Shown piece after piece: positions 8,534 to 16,987 of a stretch of 64,000 nucleotides of DNA (its first letter is position 1; each line of letters starts with the position of its first letter). The position numbers and the translations under genes were made by a program. The DNA is from Actinoplanes sp040639655 (GTDB lineage Bacteria; Actinomycetota; Actinomycetes; Mycobacteriales; Micromonosporaceae): positions 1 through 64,000 of the forward strand of contig NZ_JBFAAI010000040.1 of assembly GCF_040639655.1 (NCBI RefSeq). Reading direction: 5' to 3'. The notes under the pieces are model-generated. The model was not told the origin of the DNA and did not search any database. It worked only from the letters and a program-made list of their open reading frames with translations.

Positions 8534-9023
8534 GGCGAGCTCCTTCCTGCGCCATGACAGAGGTGTCCTCGAGGGCCGCGGCGAGCATCGTGCGGCCCCG
8601 GAAGAGCCAGGATTTGACGGTGTTCTGAGAGGCGCCGGTCTCGACGGCTATCTCGGCTATCGACCGATCCAGCAGGTAGTGCAGGGCCAGCGCGCGGCGC
8701 AGCTTGTCCGGGAGCTCACGCATCGCCCGGACCAACAGCACCACGTCGTCCGACGGCGGGCCGACCACCGGGAGCGGCGGCTCTGCGGCGGCCCGTGCCC
8801 GGCGTACGCCCAGCCGTCGCCAGCGGTCCGCGGACAGCCGGTTCACCACGACGCGCAGCCACGCCTCCGGGTCGTCGTACCCGGAGAGCCGCCGCCACCG
8901 CTGCCAGGCTCGTGCGTAGGCCTCCTGCACCAGGTCCTGCGCCTCGCCGGGATCCCCGGTCAGGCCGTACGCATAGCGCAGCAGCCGCCGGGAGGTGTCC
9001 CGGTAGAAGCCGTCGAAATCCAT
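8523..9023 (-). CDS. ECF RNA polymerase sigma factor, SigE (SigE70) family
   Basis: A 166-residue extracytoplasmic-function sigma factor. Region 2 is DFDGFYRDTSRRLLRYAYGLTGDPGEAQDLVQEAYARAWQRW, and region 4 contains LRRALALHYLLDRSIAEIAVETGASQNTVKSWLFRGRTML with a clear helix-turn-helix. This matches the actinobacterial SigE family (SigE70). The ATG at 9023 was chosen because the preceding 19 codons are Arg-rich shadow sequence. The stop overlaps the start of the membrane propeller protein, its likely regulator. No promoter motif for autoregulation could be identified. Confidence 0.9.
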   Translation of the reverse strand: MDFDGFYRDTSRRLLRYAYGLTGDPGEAQDLVQEAYARAWQRWRRLSGYDDPEAWLRVVVNRLSADRWRRLGVRRARAAAEPPLPVVGPPSDDVVLLVRAMRELPDKLRRALALHYLLDRSIAEIAVETGASQNTVKSWLFRGRTMLAAALEDTSVMAQEGARRAR

Positions 9024-9092
9024 CCGCCACCCCGTCCTTCTCCGATGAGGGACACGGGATGCCCACCCGGCAGGTTGCACCCGGGGCGCGAC

Positions 9093-9098
9093 TACGAT
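9093..9098 (+). promoter_or_regulatory. -10-like box upstream of proS
   Basis: TACGAT lies eight bases before the proS ATG, and no Shine-Dalgarno sequence lies between. TTGCAC occurs at 9075-9080 but at only 12 bp spacing, too short for a good -35. Confidence 0.35.
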
Positions 9099-9106
9099 GC
9101 TTCCTC

Positions 9107-10513
9107 ATGGCTCGCGTGCTCACTCCCCGTGCGGAGGACTTCCCCCGCTGGTACCAGGACCTCATCGCCAAGGCGCAGCTCGCCGACAACGGCCCGGTGC
9201 GCGGCACGATGGTGATCCGGCCGGTCGGCTACGCCATCTGGGAGCGCATGCAGGCCGACATGGACGCCCGCATCAAGGAGCAGGGCGTCCAGAACGCCTA
9301 CTTCCCGCTCTTCATCCCGGAGAACTATCTGCGCCGCGAGGCCGACCACGTGGAGGGCTTCTCCCCGGAGCTGGCCGTGGTCACCCACGCCGGCGGCAAG
9401 GAGCTGGCCGAGCCCCTGGTCGTGCGCCCCACCAGCGAGACGGTGATCGGCGAGTTCATGGCCAAGTGGGTCGACTCGTACCGCGACCTGCCCCTGCTGC
9501 TCAACCAGTGGGCCAACGTGGTCCGGTGGGAGCTGCGCCCGCGGACCTTCCTGCGGACCACCGAGTTCCTCTGGCAGGAGGGTCACACCGCGCACGCGAC
9601 CGAGGCCGACGCCCGTGAGCACGCCCGTGACATCCACCGCAACGTCTACCAGGCGTTCATGGAGGAGATGCTGGCCATCCCGGTGGTTCCCGGCCGCAAG
9701 ACCCGGGGCGAGCGGTTCGCCGGTGCCACCAACACGATGACCGTCGAGGCCATGATGCGCGACGGCAAGGCGCTGCAGATGGGCACCTCGCACGAGCTCG
9801 GGCAGAACTTCGCGAAGGCGTTCGACATCACCTACTCGTCGGCGGAGCGCACCGTCGAGCACGCCTGGACCACCTCATGGGGCACGTCGACCCGGATGGT
9901 CGGCGGTCTGATCATGGTGCACGGCGACGACAACGGCCTGCGGCTTCCGCCGCTGCTGGCGCCGATCCAGGTGCAGATCATGGTGGTCAAGGCGGGCGAG
10001 GGTGTCACCGAGGCGGCGGACCAGCTCTTCAAGGACCTCAAGGCCGCGGGCGTACGGGTGAAGCTCGACGACCGGGCGGACATCCCCTTCGGCCGTCGCG
10101 CGGTCGACGCGGAACTGCAGGGCATCCCGATCCGGCTCGAGGTCGGCCCGCGCGACCTGGCGAACGGCAACGCCGTGGTGGCCCGCCGGATCGACGGCAC
10201 CAAGTCGCCGACCCCGCTGGCCGAGGTGACGAACGCGGTGGTGGCCGCGCTCAAGGCCGACCAGCAGCGCCTCTACGACGACGCCCTGGCCTTCCGCGAG
10301 GAGCACACCGTCGACGTGAAGACGCTGGGCGAGGCGATCGAGGCGTCGCAGACCGGCTGGGCCCGGGTGCCGTGGTCGGCGGTCGGCGAGGCCGGCGAGA
10401 AGGAGGCGAACGGCAAGGCCGTCACGGTCCGCTGCCTGACCCGCGCGGACGGTTCGATGCCGGAGTCGGACGAGGAGCCGGACCTGATCGCCTACCTGGG
10501 CCGTTCCTACTGA
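9107..10513 (+). CDS. proS: Prolyl-tRNA synthetase (short, archaeal/eukaryote-like type)
   Basis: A 468-residue class II aminoacyl-tRNA synthetase that charges tRNA-Pro. Motif 2 is seen as RTFLRTTEFLWQEGHTAHA, with RPTSETVI just before it and the class II core around WANVVRWELRP. The length and the absence of the roughly 180-residue editing insertion place it in the short ProS type, also used by Mycoplasma and Deinococcus and by some actinomycetes. An open frame extends 104 codons upstream, but the ATG at 9107 begins the conserved sequence ARVLTPRAEDFPRWYQDLI. The C-terminal domain ends in LIAYLGRSY, typical for this group. Confidence 0.96.
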   Translation: MARVLTPRAEDFPRWYQDLIAKAQLADNGPVRGTMVIRPVGYAIWERMQADMDARIKEQGVQNAYFPLFIPENYLRREADHVEGFSPELAVVTHAGGKELAEPLVVRPTSETVIGEFMAKWVDSYRDLPLLLNQWANVVRWELRPRTFLRTTEFLWQEGHTAHATEADAREHARDIHRNVYQAFMEEMLAIPVVPGRKTRGERFAGATNTMTVEAMMRDGKALQMGTSHELGQNFAKAFDITYSSAERTVEHAWTTSWGTSTRMVGGLIMVHGDDNGLRLPPLLAPIQVQIMVVKAGEGVTEAADQLFKDLKAAGVRVKLDDRADIPFGRRAVDAELQGIPIRLEVGPRDLANGNAVVARRIDGTKSPTPLAEVTNAVVAALKADQQRLYDDALAFREEHTVDVKTLGEAIEASQTGWARVPWSAVGEAGEKEANGKAVTVRCLTRADGSMPESDEEPDLIAYLGRSY

Positions 10514-10521
10514 GCGCTCGG

Positions 10522-11202
10522 ATGAGTTTCGAACCGGGTCGCCTGATCCTGCACCGGGACACCCACCACGGCCGGATCGCCTTCGTGCATCCCGGCCGGG
10601 TGATCTCGGACGACGACCGTGGGCTGCTCATCTGGGTGGCCCGCGGTTCGACGATCGCCGTGGAGACGACGCTGGACGGCCGTTTCCCACGGGATCTGCC
10701 GTTCCGGGAGTGGATGGCGGCCGACCGGGCGCCCCGGATCGCGCAGTGGTGTGGGCCGGGGGTGCTGCGGTTCTTCCCGCCCGGCGAGAACCACTCGGTC
10801 TGGTTCTTCCGGGACGACGATGGCGAGTTCACCGGGTGGTACGTGAACCTGGAGGAGTCCGCGGTCCGCTGGGACGACGGGGACACCGCCGGGATCGACG
10901 TGATCGACCAGGACCTCGACGTCGTGGTGGACGCCGGCCGCGGCTGGCGCTGGAAGGACGAGGACGACTTCGCCGAGCGCCTGGGCTACCCGGACCTCTA
11001 CTGGGTGCCGGACGAGGCGGCGGTACGGGCCGAGGGCCGGCGGGTGATCGCCCGGATCGAGGCGGGGGAGTTCCCCTTCGACGGCACCTGGACCGACTTC
11101 CGTCCCGATCCGTCCTGGCCCACTCCCACCGAGCTGCCGCCGGGCTGGGATCGGCCGGTGGTGGCCCGGTTGGGAGAGTCGGCTGCTCGTCTGGCAGAAT
11201 GA
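10522..11202 (+). CDS. DUF402 (FomD-like) nucleotide hydrolase-family protein
   Basis: A 226-residue protein with a DUF402 domain: GRLILHRDTH and VHPGRVISDD near the N-terminus, then WFFRDDDGEFTGWYVNLEESAVRWDDG and GIDVIDQDLDVVVDAGRGWRWKDEDDF. The acidic cluster D..D.D..V..D is the metal-binding signature of FomD and related nucleotide di/triphosphate hydrolases; the substrate here is unknown. It starts 8 bp after the proS stop and is probably cotranscribed. The start ATG lacks a good ribosome site, consistent with coupling to proS. Confidence 0.85.
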   Translation: MSFEPGRLILHRDTHHGRIAFVHPGRVISDDDRGLLIWVARGSTIAVETTLDGRFPRDLPFREWMAADRAPRIAQWCGPGVLRFFPPGENHSVWFFRDDDGEFTGWYVNLEESAVRWDDGDTAGIDVIDQDLDVVVDAGRGWRWKDEDDFAERLGYPDLYWVPDEAAVRAEGRRVIARIEAGEFPFDGTWTDFRPDPSWPTPTELPPGWDRPVVARLGESAARLAE

Positions 11203-11335
11203 TTTGTTGGTATCCGGCACGCGTCAGGCGCCCTCTAACCCCTGATCGCGACGCCAGTCCATGAGGCATCGGCCCCGCAATCCCCACGCGGGTCCCGTTC
11301 GGCTCAACCACGCAGTCATCAGGAGCGAATACACC

Positions 11336-11854
11336 GTGGCCGTTAAGATCCGGCTCCTGCGGATGGGCAAGATCCGCAACCCGCAGTACCGCATCGTCGT
11401 CGCCGACTCGCGCACCAAGCGCGACGGCCGCGCCATCGAGTACATCGGCATCTACCAGCCGAAGGAACACCCCTCGGTCATCGAGGTGAAGTCCGAGCGC
11501 GTTCAGTACTGGCTGTCCGTCGGCGCCCAGCCGTCCGAGCCGGTGCAGCGCATCCTGGAGAAGACCGGCGACTGGCAGAAGTTCAAGGGTCTGCCGGCCC
11601 CGCCGCCGCTGCTGGTCGCGCCGAGCAAGCAGAGCAAGGCCGAGGTCTACGAGGCCGAGGCCAAGGCTGCCGCCGGTCTGACCGAGACCACCAAGCCGGC
11701 CACCCAGAGCAAGTCGGCCAAGAAGGCCGCCGCTCCGGAGGTCGCCGAGGCACGCCCGGCCGACACCAAGCCCGCCGACCCGGCCGAGCCGAACCGCGAG
11801 GCTGTCGCCGAGACTGCACAGGACCCGGCCGGTGCCGGCGCCGACGCGAGCTGA
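11336..11854 (+). CDS. rpsP: 30S ribosomal protein S16
   Basis: A 172-residue S16. The conserved core is residues 1-85: AVKIRLLRMGKIRNPQYRIV, VADSRTKRDGRAIEYIG, PSEPVQRILEKTGDW. The Ala/Lys/Glu-rich C-terminal extension of about 85 residues is typical of actinobacterial S16 and absent from E. coli (82 residues). The GTG start has AGGAG ten bases upstream. It opens the conserved rpsP-khpA-rimM-trmD-rplS operon; its last codons overlap the next gene by 23 bp. Confidence 0.97.
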   Translation: MAVKIRLLRMGKIRNPQYRIVVADSRTKRDGRAIEYIGIYQPKEHPSVIEVKSERVQYWLSVGAQPSEPVQRILEKTGDWQKFKGLPAPPPLLVAPSKQSKAEVYEAEAKAAAGLTETTKPATQSKSAKKAAAPEVAEARPADTKPADPAEPNREAVAETAQDPAGAGADAS

Positions 11855-12089
11855 CGGGGCGCTCCGGCCCGCGCTGGAGCACCTCGTCAAGGGCATCGTC
11901 GACAACCCGGACGACGTCCGGGTTCGTCTGGTCGACTCGCGCCGCGGCAAGCGGCTCGAGGTCCGTGTGCACCCGGAGGACCTGGGAACGGTCATCGGGC
12001 GCGGCGGTCGTACGGCCAAGGCCCTGCGTCAGGTGATCGGGTCGATCGGCGGTCGTGGCATCCGGGTCGACATCGTCGACGCGTACTGA
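11832..12089 (+). CDS. khpA: KH-domain RNA-binding protein KhpA
   Basis: An 85-residue single KH domain protein with the RNA-binding loop VIGRGGRTAKALRQVIGSIGG (GXXG as GRGG). In other bacteria KhpA with KhpB/Jag binds many RNAs and influences cell division and elongation. The conserved part begins LRPALEHLVKGIVDNPDDV. The GTG at 11832 gives a short extra N-terminus and a 23 bp overlap with rpsP, implying translational coupling. It lies between rpsP and rimM as in most actinobacteria. Confidence 0.92.
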   Translation: MPAPTRADGALRPALEHLVKGIVDNPDDVRVRLVDSRRGKRLEVRVHPEDLGTVIGRGGRTAKALRQVIGSIGGRGIRVDIVDAY

Positions 12090-12092
12090 TCG

Positions 12093-12674
12093 ATGCTGCT
12101 CGTCGTCGGCCAGATCGGTAAACCGCACGGCATCCGGGGCGAAGTCACGGTGGTCGTGCGGACCGACGAGCCCGAGGAACGCTTCACCGCCGGGTCGGTG
12201 TTCATCACGGAGGTCCCCAGGGACCGCCGGGTGAGCGCCGGCCCGGCGGCCGCTCCCGGTGCCGGCCTCCCTGGCTCTGAGAAATTCGAAGTCCCGAAAG
12301 AACTCGTCCTCGAGTCGATCCGCTGGCATCAGGGCCGCGGCATCGCCGTCTTCGAGGGCATCCACGACCGCAACGTCGCCGAGGCGTTGAAGGGCGTGTT
12401 CCTCCAGGTGGACAGCTCCGAGCTGACGCCACCGGACGATCCCGAGGAATTCCACGACCACCAGCTCGTCGGGCTGCGCGTGGAGTCGGCGGACGGCACC
12501 GAGCACGGCACGGTCCAGCGGATCGAGCACGCTCCGGCCTCGGATCTGATCGTGCTCGCGAAGAAGGGCGGCGGCACCGCCCTGATCCCGTTCGTCATCG
12601 CGATCGTCCCGATCGTGGACCTGCGTGGCGGCCGGATCGTCGTCGACCTCCCGGAAGGCCTCCTCGACCTGTGA
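12093..12674 (+). CDS. rimM: Ribosome maturation factor RimM
   Basis: A 193-residue 16S rRNA processing factor that helps assemble the 30S head by binding S19. The N-terminal RimM domain has LLVVGQIGKPHGIRGEVTV and the PRC-barrel domain has HDHQLVGLRVESADGTEHGTV and ALIPFVIAIVPIVDL. About 20 extra residues (SAGPAAAPGAGLPGSEKFE, around residue 50) form a Pro/Ala-rich loop between strands that E. coli lacks. The start ATG is 3 bp after khpA, and the stop is 10 bp before trmD. Confidence 0.95.
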   Translation: MLLVVGQIGKPHGIRGEVTVVVRTDEPEERFTAGSVFITEVPRDRRVSAGPAAAPGAGLPGSEKFEVPKELVLESIRWHQGRGIAVFEGIHDRNVAEALKGVFLQVDSSELTPPDDPEEFHDHQLVGLRVESADGTEHGTVQRIEHAPASDLIVLAKKGGGTALIPFVIAIVPIVDLRGGRIVVDLPEGLLDL

Positions 12675-12684
12675 AGGCTCTCCT

Positions 12685-13449
12685 GTGAAGGTCGACATCA
12701 TCTCGATCTTCCCGGACTACTTCGCGCCGCTCGAGCTGTCGCTGATCGGCAAGGCGCGGACCGCCGGGACACTCGATCTCACCGTGCACGATCTGCGTAC
12801 CTGGACCTATGACGTGCACCGGACGGTGGACGACAGCCCGTACGGCGGAGGTCCGGGCATGGTGATGCGCCCGGAGCCCTGGGGGCAGGCGCTGGACGCG
12901 GTCGCTTCGCCGGGGGCGACTCTGGTCGTACCGTCGCCGGTCGGAAGGCCCTTCACCCAGGCGGAGGCCGCCCGGCTCGCCGCGCTCGACCACCTGGTCT
13001 TCGCCTGTGGCCGCTATGAGGGCATCGATCAGCGGGTGATCGACGACGCCGCCGACCGGATGCCGGTGCTCGAGGTCTCCCTCGGTGACTATGTGCTGTT
13101 CGGCGGTGAGGTCGCGGTCATCGTGATCATGGAGGCGGTCACCCGGCTGCTGCCCGGGGTGCTCGGCAACGCCGAGTCGCTCACCGAGGAGTCGCACGCG
13201 GCGGGTCTGCTCGAGGCCCCGGTCTACACCAAGCCGCAGTCGTGGCGCGGCCGTGAGGTCCCGGACGTGCTGCGGTCCGGTGATCACGGCCGGATCGCCC
13301 GGTGGCGTCGTGAGCAGAGTCTGTTGCGCACCGCCGACCGCCGCCCCGACATGTACGCCGCCTACCCGCCGGAGCAGCTCGACAAGAAGGATCGGAAAGC
13401 GCTGACCGAGGCCGGATTGCAGCTCCCGGCCCCGCGTGTGGCAGAGTAG
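12685..13449 (+). CDS. trmD: tRNA (guanine37-N1)-methyltransferase
   Basis: A 254-residue SPOUT methyltransferase that methylates G37 of tRNAs with GNN-reading anticodons and so prevents frameshifting. Visible signatures are DDSPYGGGPGMVMRPEP, VFACGRYEGIDQRV and the knot motif EVSLGDYVLFGGEVAVIVI. The GTG start immediately precedes KVDIISIFPDYF, the usual N-terminus. It follows rimM by 10 bp within the ribosome-maturation operon. Confidence 0.96.
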   Translation: MKVDIISIFPDYFAPLELSLIGKARTAGTLDLTVHDLRTWTYDVHRTVDDSPYGGGPGMVMRPEPWGQALDAVASPGATLVVPSPVGRPFTQAEAARLAALDHLVFACGRYEGIDQRVIDDAADRMPVLEVSLGDYVLFGGEVAVIVIMEAVTRLLPGVLGNAESLTEESHAAGLLEAPVYTKPQSWRGREVPDVLRSGDHGRIARWRREQSLLRTADRRPDMYAAYPPEQLDKKDRKALTEAGLQLPAPRVAE

Positions 13450-13573
13450 GGGGGTTGCCGTCTCAGTCCTGCGCCGCAGGAACGGGACGAGGGCCCTCTG
13501 AACTGGTGGAGGGTCAGAATCACCCATCCGCGCGCCGAACTCCCGGCACGCCACAGAGTACGAGGATGCAGCG
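13450..13573 (+). promoter_or_regulatory. Leader between trmD and rplS
   Basis: A 124-base untranslated stretch precedes rplS. It includes the palindrome GAGGGCCCTC near 13490 and a GAGGA ribosome site before the rplS ATG. It could form weak hairpins and may house a promoter or an L19 autoregulatory site, but no known leader motif is recognised. Confidence 0.3.
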
Positions 13574-13930
13574 ATGAACACGCTGGACGCTCTTGACGCC
13601 CAGTCGGTGCGCACCGACCTTCCGGACTTCCGGGCCGGTGACACGCTCAAGGTGCACGCCCGGGTCGTCGAAGGTAACCGGTCCCGTGTCCAGGTCTTCC
13701 AGGGCGTCGTGATCGCCCGCCAGGGTGCTGGCCTGCGGGAGACCTTCAAGGTCCGCAAGATCAGCTTCGGGGTCGGCGTCGAGCGGACCTACCCGCTCAA
13801 CAGCCCGGCGATCGACCGGATCGAAGTTGTCACCCGTGGTGACGTCCGCCGCGCCAAGCTCTACTACCTCCGCGAGCTGCGTGGTAAGAAGGCGAAGATC
13901 AAGGAGCTTCGGGAGAAGCAGACCGTCTGA
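13574..13930 (+). CDS. rplS: 50S ribosomal protein L19
   Basis: A 118-residue L19, which lies at the 30S-50S interface. The sequence carries DLPDFRAGDTLKVHARVVEG, RVQVFQGVVIARQG, ETFKVRKISFGVGVERTYPL and the basic tail LYYLRELRGKKAKIKEL. Length and order match the family throughout. The ATG follows GAGGATGCAGCG. It ends the translation operon before the signal peptidases. Confidence 0.98.
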   Translation: MNTLDALDAQSVRTDLPDFRAGDTLKVHARVVEGNRSRVQVFQGVVIARQGAGLRETFKVRKISFGVGVERTYPLNSPAIDRIEVVTRGDVRRAKLYYLRELRGKKAKIKELREKQTV

Positions 13931-14100
13931 TCCACTCGGTTTGATCCAGTCGGTGCGACAGGAACCGGCGCGGGCCAACTACGCTTGCGCCAGTGCCTGA
14001 CGCGCTGTAGGTGAACCTTTCCAGCCCTACCGCTCGTAACTTCCCCTAGCCGGGAATCTCGGGCGGTAGTGCTGTATCCGGGGCCGGTCGGCGGCGGGAG

Positions 14101-14991
14101 ATGCGAAGCGTGGATCCGATGGAAGGCTATCGGCCGGCACGGCGGCGGTCAGTGATGCGGCGCAAGGAGATGCCGCTCTGGCAGGAGCTCCCGTTGTTGT
14201 TGATCGTGGCGTTCTGCCTGGCGGTGCTGATCAGGACATTTCTGGTCCAGGCCTTCTACATCCCCTCCGGGTCGATGCAGAGCACCCTGGAGATCAAGGA
14301 CCGGGTGCTGGTCAACAAGGTCGTCTACGACATGCGCGATCCGCTGCGCGGCGAGATCGTGGTGTTCCGCGGTACCGAGGACTGGGCGCCCGAGGTGACC
14401 GAGGCGGTGAGCAACACCTTCCTCGCCAAGCTCGGCCGGACCATCGGTGACCTGGTCGGGGTCAGTCGCCCCGGCGAACGTGACTTCATCAAACGGGTGA
14501 TCGGCCTTCCGGGTGACAAGGTGGCCTGCTGTGACGCGCAGGGACGGATAACCGTCAACGGCGTCGGCATCGACGAGCCCTACATCGCTGAGGGCTTCAA
14601 CTCCGACCTCACCCAGCCACCGATTCCCGGCCAGTGCACCAGCCGCCGATTCGCCGAGGTGACCGTTCCACCCGGTGAGATGTTCGTGATGGGCGACCAC
14701 CGCTCGGTCTCGCAGGACGCCCGCTGCCAGGGAACGGTGCCGATCGAGAACATCATCGGCCGGGCGTTCGTGGTGGTCTGGCCGAGCGAGCGGTTCACCG
14801 GCCTGGACGTACCGGACGTGTGGAAACAGTTCGCCGAGCAGTACCCGTCGGCGGCCGCCGACCGGCCGATCCCGGTCCGGGAAGAACGTCCGGCTGTCGC
14901 CACAAACGTGTTCCCCCTTCTGTTCGGAGTGCTTTTATCCGCGCGTTCCGGCATGTCGTTGTGGGCCGGACGACGTAGGCTCCGAGCGTGA
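14101..14991 (+). CDS. lepB: Signal peptidase I (first of two paralogues)
   Basis: A 296-residue S26 signal peptidase that cleaves signal peptides at the outer face of the membrane. A cytoplasmic basic N-terminus precedes one membrane helix, LPLLLIVAFCLAVLIRTFLV. The nucleophile is Ser58 in PSGSMQST, and the general base is Lys131 in DFIKRVIGLPGDK. The box GDHRSVSQDARCQGTVP follows. The C-terminus contains a second hydrophobic stretch, VFPLLFGVLLSARSGM, an unusual tail. The ATG has GGGAG directly upstream. It overlaps the second lepB by 4 bp. Confidence 0.93.
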   Translation: MRSVDPMEGYRPARRRSVMRRKEMPLWQELPLLLIVAFCLAVLIRTFLVQAFYIPSGSMQSTLEIKDRVLVNKVVYDMRDPLRGEIVVFRGTEDWAPEVTEAVSNTFLAKLGRTIGDLVGVSRPGERDFIKRVIGLPGDKVACCDAQGRITVNGVGIDEPYIAEGFNSDLTQPPIPGQCTSRRFAEVTVPPGEMFVMGDHRSVSQDARCQGTVPIENIIGRAFVVVWPSERFTGLDVPDVWKQFAEQYPSAAADRPIPVREERPAVATNVFPLLFGVLLSARSGMSLWAGRRRLRA

Positions 14992-15647
14992 TTGACGAGC
15001 AGACCGAGAAGCGCCAGGGGTCTTTCTGGCGTGAACTACCGATCCTGTTGGGGGTGGCGATCCTCGTCGCCGTCCTCGTGCGCGCCTTCGTGTTGCAGAC
15101 GTTCTACATCCCGTCGCCCTCGATGCAGCACACCCTCGAGCTGTGGGACAGGGTCCTGGTCAACAAGCTCGTCTACGACTTCCGCGAGCCGCGCCGGGGC
15201 GAGATCGTCGTCTTCAAGGCTCCGGGCGCCTGGCAGTCCGGCAACGAGGGCGAGGACTTCATCAAGCGGGTCATCGGCCAGCCGGGCGACAACGTCGTCT
15301 GCTGTGACACCGAGCGCCGCTTGATGATCAACGGCAAGTCCCTCGACGAGCCGTACGTCTACGTCGAGTCCGACGGCACCCGCGACCAGGTGGCCAGCCA
15401 CGACTTCAACATCACCGTACCGGAGGGCCGCCTGTGGGTGATGGGTGATCACCGGCAGGCCTCCGGCGACTCGCTCCAGCACTACACCGACGCCGCCGCC
15501 ACCGACGAGGCCGGCAAGGTCAATGAAGCGACCGTCCCGATCGACTCGGTCGTCGGCCGGGCCTTCACGATCTTCTGGCCGGTCGGCCGGGCGACCTGGC
15601 TCAGCGTGCCGGACGAGTTCGACTCGATCCCCGACGCGGGCAAGTAG
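14988..15647 (+). CDS. lepB: Signal peptidase I (second paralogue)
   Basis: A 219-residue S26 signal peptidase with membrane helix ELPILLGVAILVAVLVRAFV, catalytic Ser45 in PSPSMQHT, Lys93 in DFIKRVIGQPGDN and box GDHRQASGDS. It is close in sequence to the preceding paralogue but shorter and without its hydrophobic tail. The GTG start overlaps the preceding stop as GTGA. Tandem signal peptidases at this locus are known from Streptomyces; division of substrates between them is likely but cannot be read from sequence. Confidence 0.94.
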   Translation: MIDEQTEKRQGSFWRELPILLGVAILVAVLVRAFVLQTFYIPSPSMQHTLELWDRVLVNKLVYDFREPRRGEIVVFKAPGAWQSGNEGEDFIKRVIGQPGDNVVCCDTERRLMINGKSLDEPYVYVESDGTRDQVASHDFNITVPEGRLWVMGDHRQASGDSLQHYTDAAATDEAGKVNEATVPIDSVVGRAFTIFWPVGRATWLSVPDEFDSIPDAGK

Positions 15648-15659
15648 ATTCCTTCGCAA

Positions 15660-15665
15660 TAGGCT
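15660..15665 (+). promoter_or_regulatory. -10-like box for leaderless Nudix gene
   Basis: TAGGCT is exactly seven bases before the GTG at 15673, and no Shine-Dalgarno sequence exists between them. This is the spacing expected when transcription starts at the start codon. Confidence 0.45.
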
Positions 15666-15672
15666 TGGTCCC

Positions 15673-16146
15673 GTGACCGAGGTGATTGACCGCCGCGCCG
15701 GCCGGGTTCTCCTGGTCGATCTGGCCGGCCGTGTGCTCCTGCTGCACGGCGGTGACCCGGGCCGGCCCGGGCTGCACTGGTGGTTCACTCCCGGCGGCGG
15801 GCTGGACGAGGGCGAGACGCCCGTCGAGGCGGCCTCACGTGAGCTGCTCGAGGAGACCGGCCTGCGGGCCACCCCGGCCGAGCTCGGCGAGCCCGTCCGG
15901 CACGAGGTGACGGAGTTCACCTACGACGGCCGCGACTACCGGCAGGAGCAGGACTTCTATCTGCTCCGGGTGGCCGACTGGCAGGTCGACACGGCCGGGA
16001 TGGACGAGGAGGAACAGCGCACCATCACCGAACATCGGTGGTGGTCGGCCGCCGAGATCGAGGCGAGCAGCGAGGACATCTTCCCGGCCGACCTGGCCGC
16101 GTTGCTGCGGCAGCTCGCCGTCGACGCCGTACCCGAAGGTTCCTGA
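15673..16146 (+). CDS. Nudix hydrolase
   Basis: A 157-residue Nudix protein that hydrolyses nucleoside diphosphates linked to another moiety. The Nudix box is GGLDEGETPVEAASRELLEE followed by TGL, at about residues 40-62, with the metal-binding REXXEE as RELLEE. The domain is preceded by the usual strands VIDRRAGRVLLVDLAGRVLLL. The substrate is not predictable. The GTG start was chosen over upstream in-frame codons that lie inside lepB. It ends one base before rnhB and is probably cotranscribed with it. Confidence 0.92.
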   Translation: MTEVIDRRAGRVLLVDLAGRVLLLHGGDPGRPGLHWWFTPGGGLDEGETPVEAASRELLEETGLRATPAELGEPVRHEVTEFTYDGRDYRQEQDFYLLRVADWQVDTAGMDEEEQRTITEHRWWSAAEIEASSEDIFPADLAALLRQLAVDAVPEGS

Positions 16147-16147
16147 C

Positions 16148-16987
16148 ATGCTGGCCCCACCGCGCACCGTCGTCCGCCGCGAGGCCGGTCTCTATGCACT
16201 CGAGCAGGCGCTGCAGCGTCGCGGCTTCCGGCACGTGGCCGGCGCGGACGAGGCCGGCCGTGGCGCCTGCGCCGGACCGCTCGTCGCGGCGGCCGCGATC
16301 CTGCCCGAGGGCCGGCGCGGCGAGATCCCCGGCCTGGCCGACTCGAAACTGCTGACCGCCGCCGCCCGGGAGCGCGTCTACGAGCACGTGGTGGCCAAAG
16401 CACTGGCCTGGTCCGTCATGATCATCCCGCCGACCGAGGTCGATGCACGTGGCCTGCACGTCTGCAACCTCGCGGCGATGCGGCGGGCGCTGGCCTCCCT
16501 CACCGTCCGCCCGGAGTATGTGCTGACCGACGGCTTCCCGGTCGACGGCCTCGGCGTCCCCGGCCTCGCGGTGTGGAAAGGCGACCGGGTCGCCGCCTGC
16601 GTCGCGGCCGCCAGCGTGCTGGCCAAGGTCACCAGGGACCGGCTCATGGTCGAGCTGGACCAGAAGTTCCCGCACTACGGGTTCGCGGTGCACAAGGGTT
16701 ACATCACCGAGGAGCACAGCACCGCGCTCACCACCCACGGACCGTGCCCCGAACACCGGTTCTCATATGTGAACGTCGCCGCCGCCTCCGGCCGCGGCAA
16801 CCGCCCGCCCCGGGCCCGGCGCCCCGCTTCGTCACCCGCGCCGTCTTTGTTCGACGATGTATCCGTTACCGAGCCGCTGCTGATTCCGGAGACGGCTGAG
16901 GGTACCGTCGGCGTGGCGTCGGGCGAGCAGCCTCAGCCGTTGCCGTCGGTGGGGGAAGATAGTGCCATGGAGGGCGAGACACGATGA
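16148..16987 (+). CDS. rnhB: Ribonuclease HII
   Basis: A 279-residue RNase HII that nicks RNA-DNA hybrids at single misincorporated ribonucleotides. The active-site strand is HVAGADEAGRGACAGPL, with Asp34 and Glu35; further acidic residues lie in LTDGFPVDG and ASVLAKVTRDR. The catalytic domain ends near YVNVAAASG. About 60 further residues are low-complexity (Pro/Arg/Ala then Glu/Gly-rich), a tail often found in actinobacterial RnhB. Its stop overlaps the DUF2469 start as ATGA. Confidence 0.95.
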   Translation: MLAPPRTVVRREAGLYALEQALQRRGFRHVAGADEAGRGACAGPLVAAAAILPEGRRGEIPGLADSKLLTAAARERVYEHVVAKALAWSVMIIPPTEVDARGLHVCNLAAMRRALASLTVRPEYVLTDGFPVDGLGVPGLAVWKGDRVAACVAAASVLAKVTRDRLMVELDQKFPHYGFAVHKGYITEEHSTALTTHGPCPEHRFSYVNVAAASGRGNRPPRARRPASSPAPSLFDDVSVTEPLLIPETAEGTVGVASGEQPQPLPSVGEDSAMEGETR

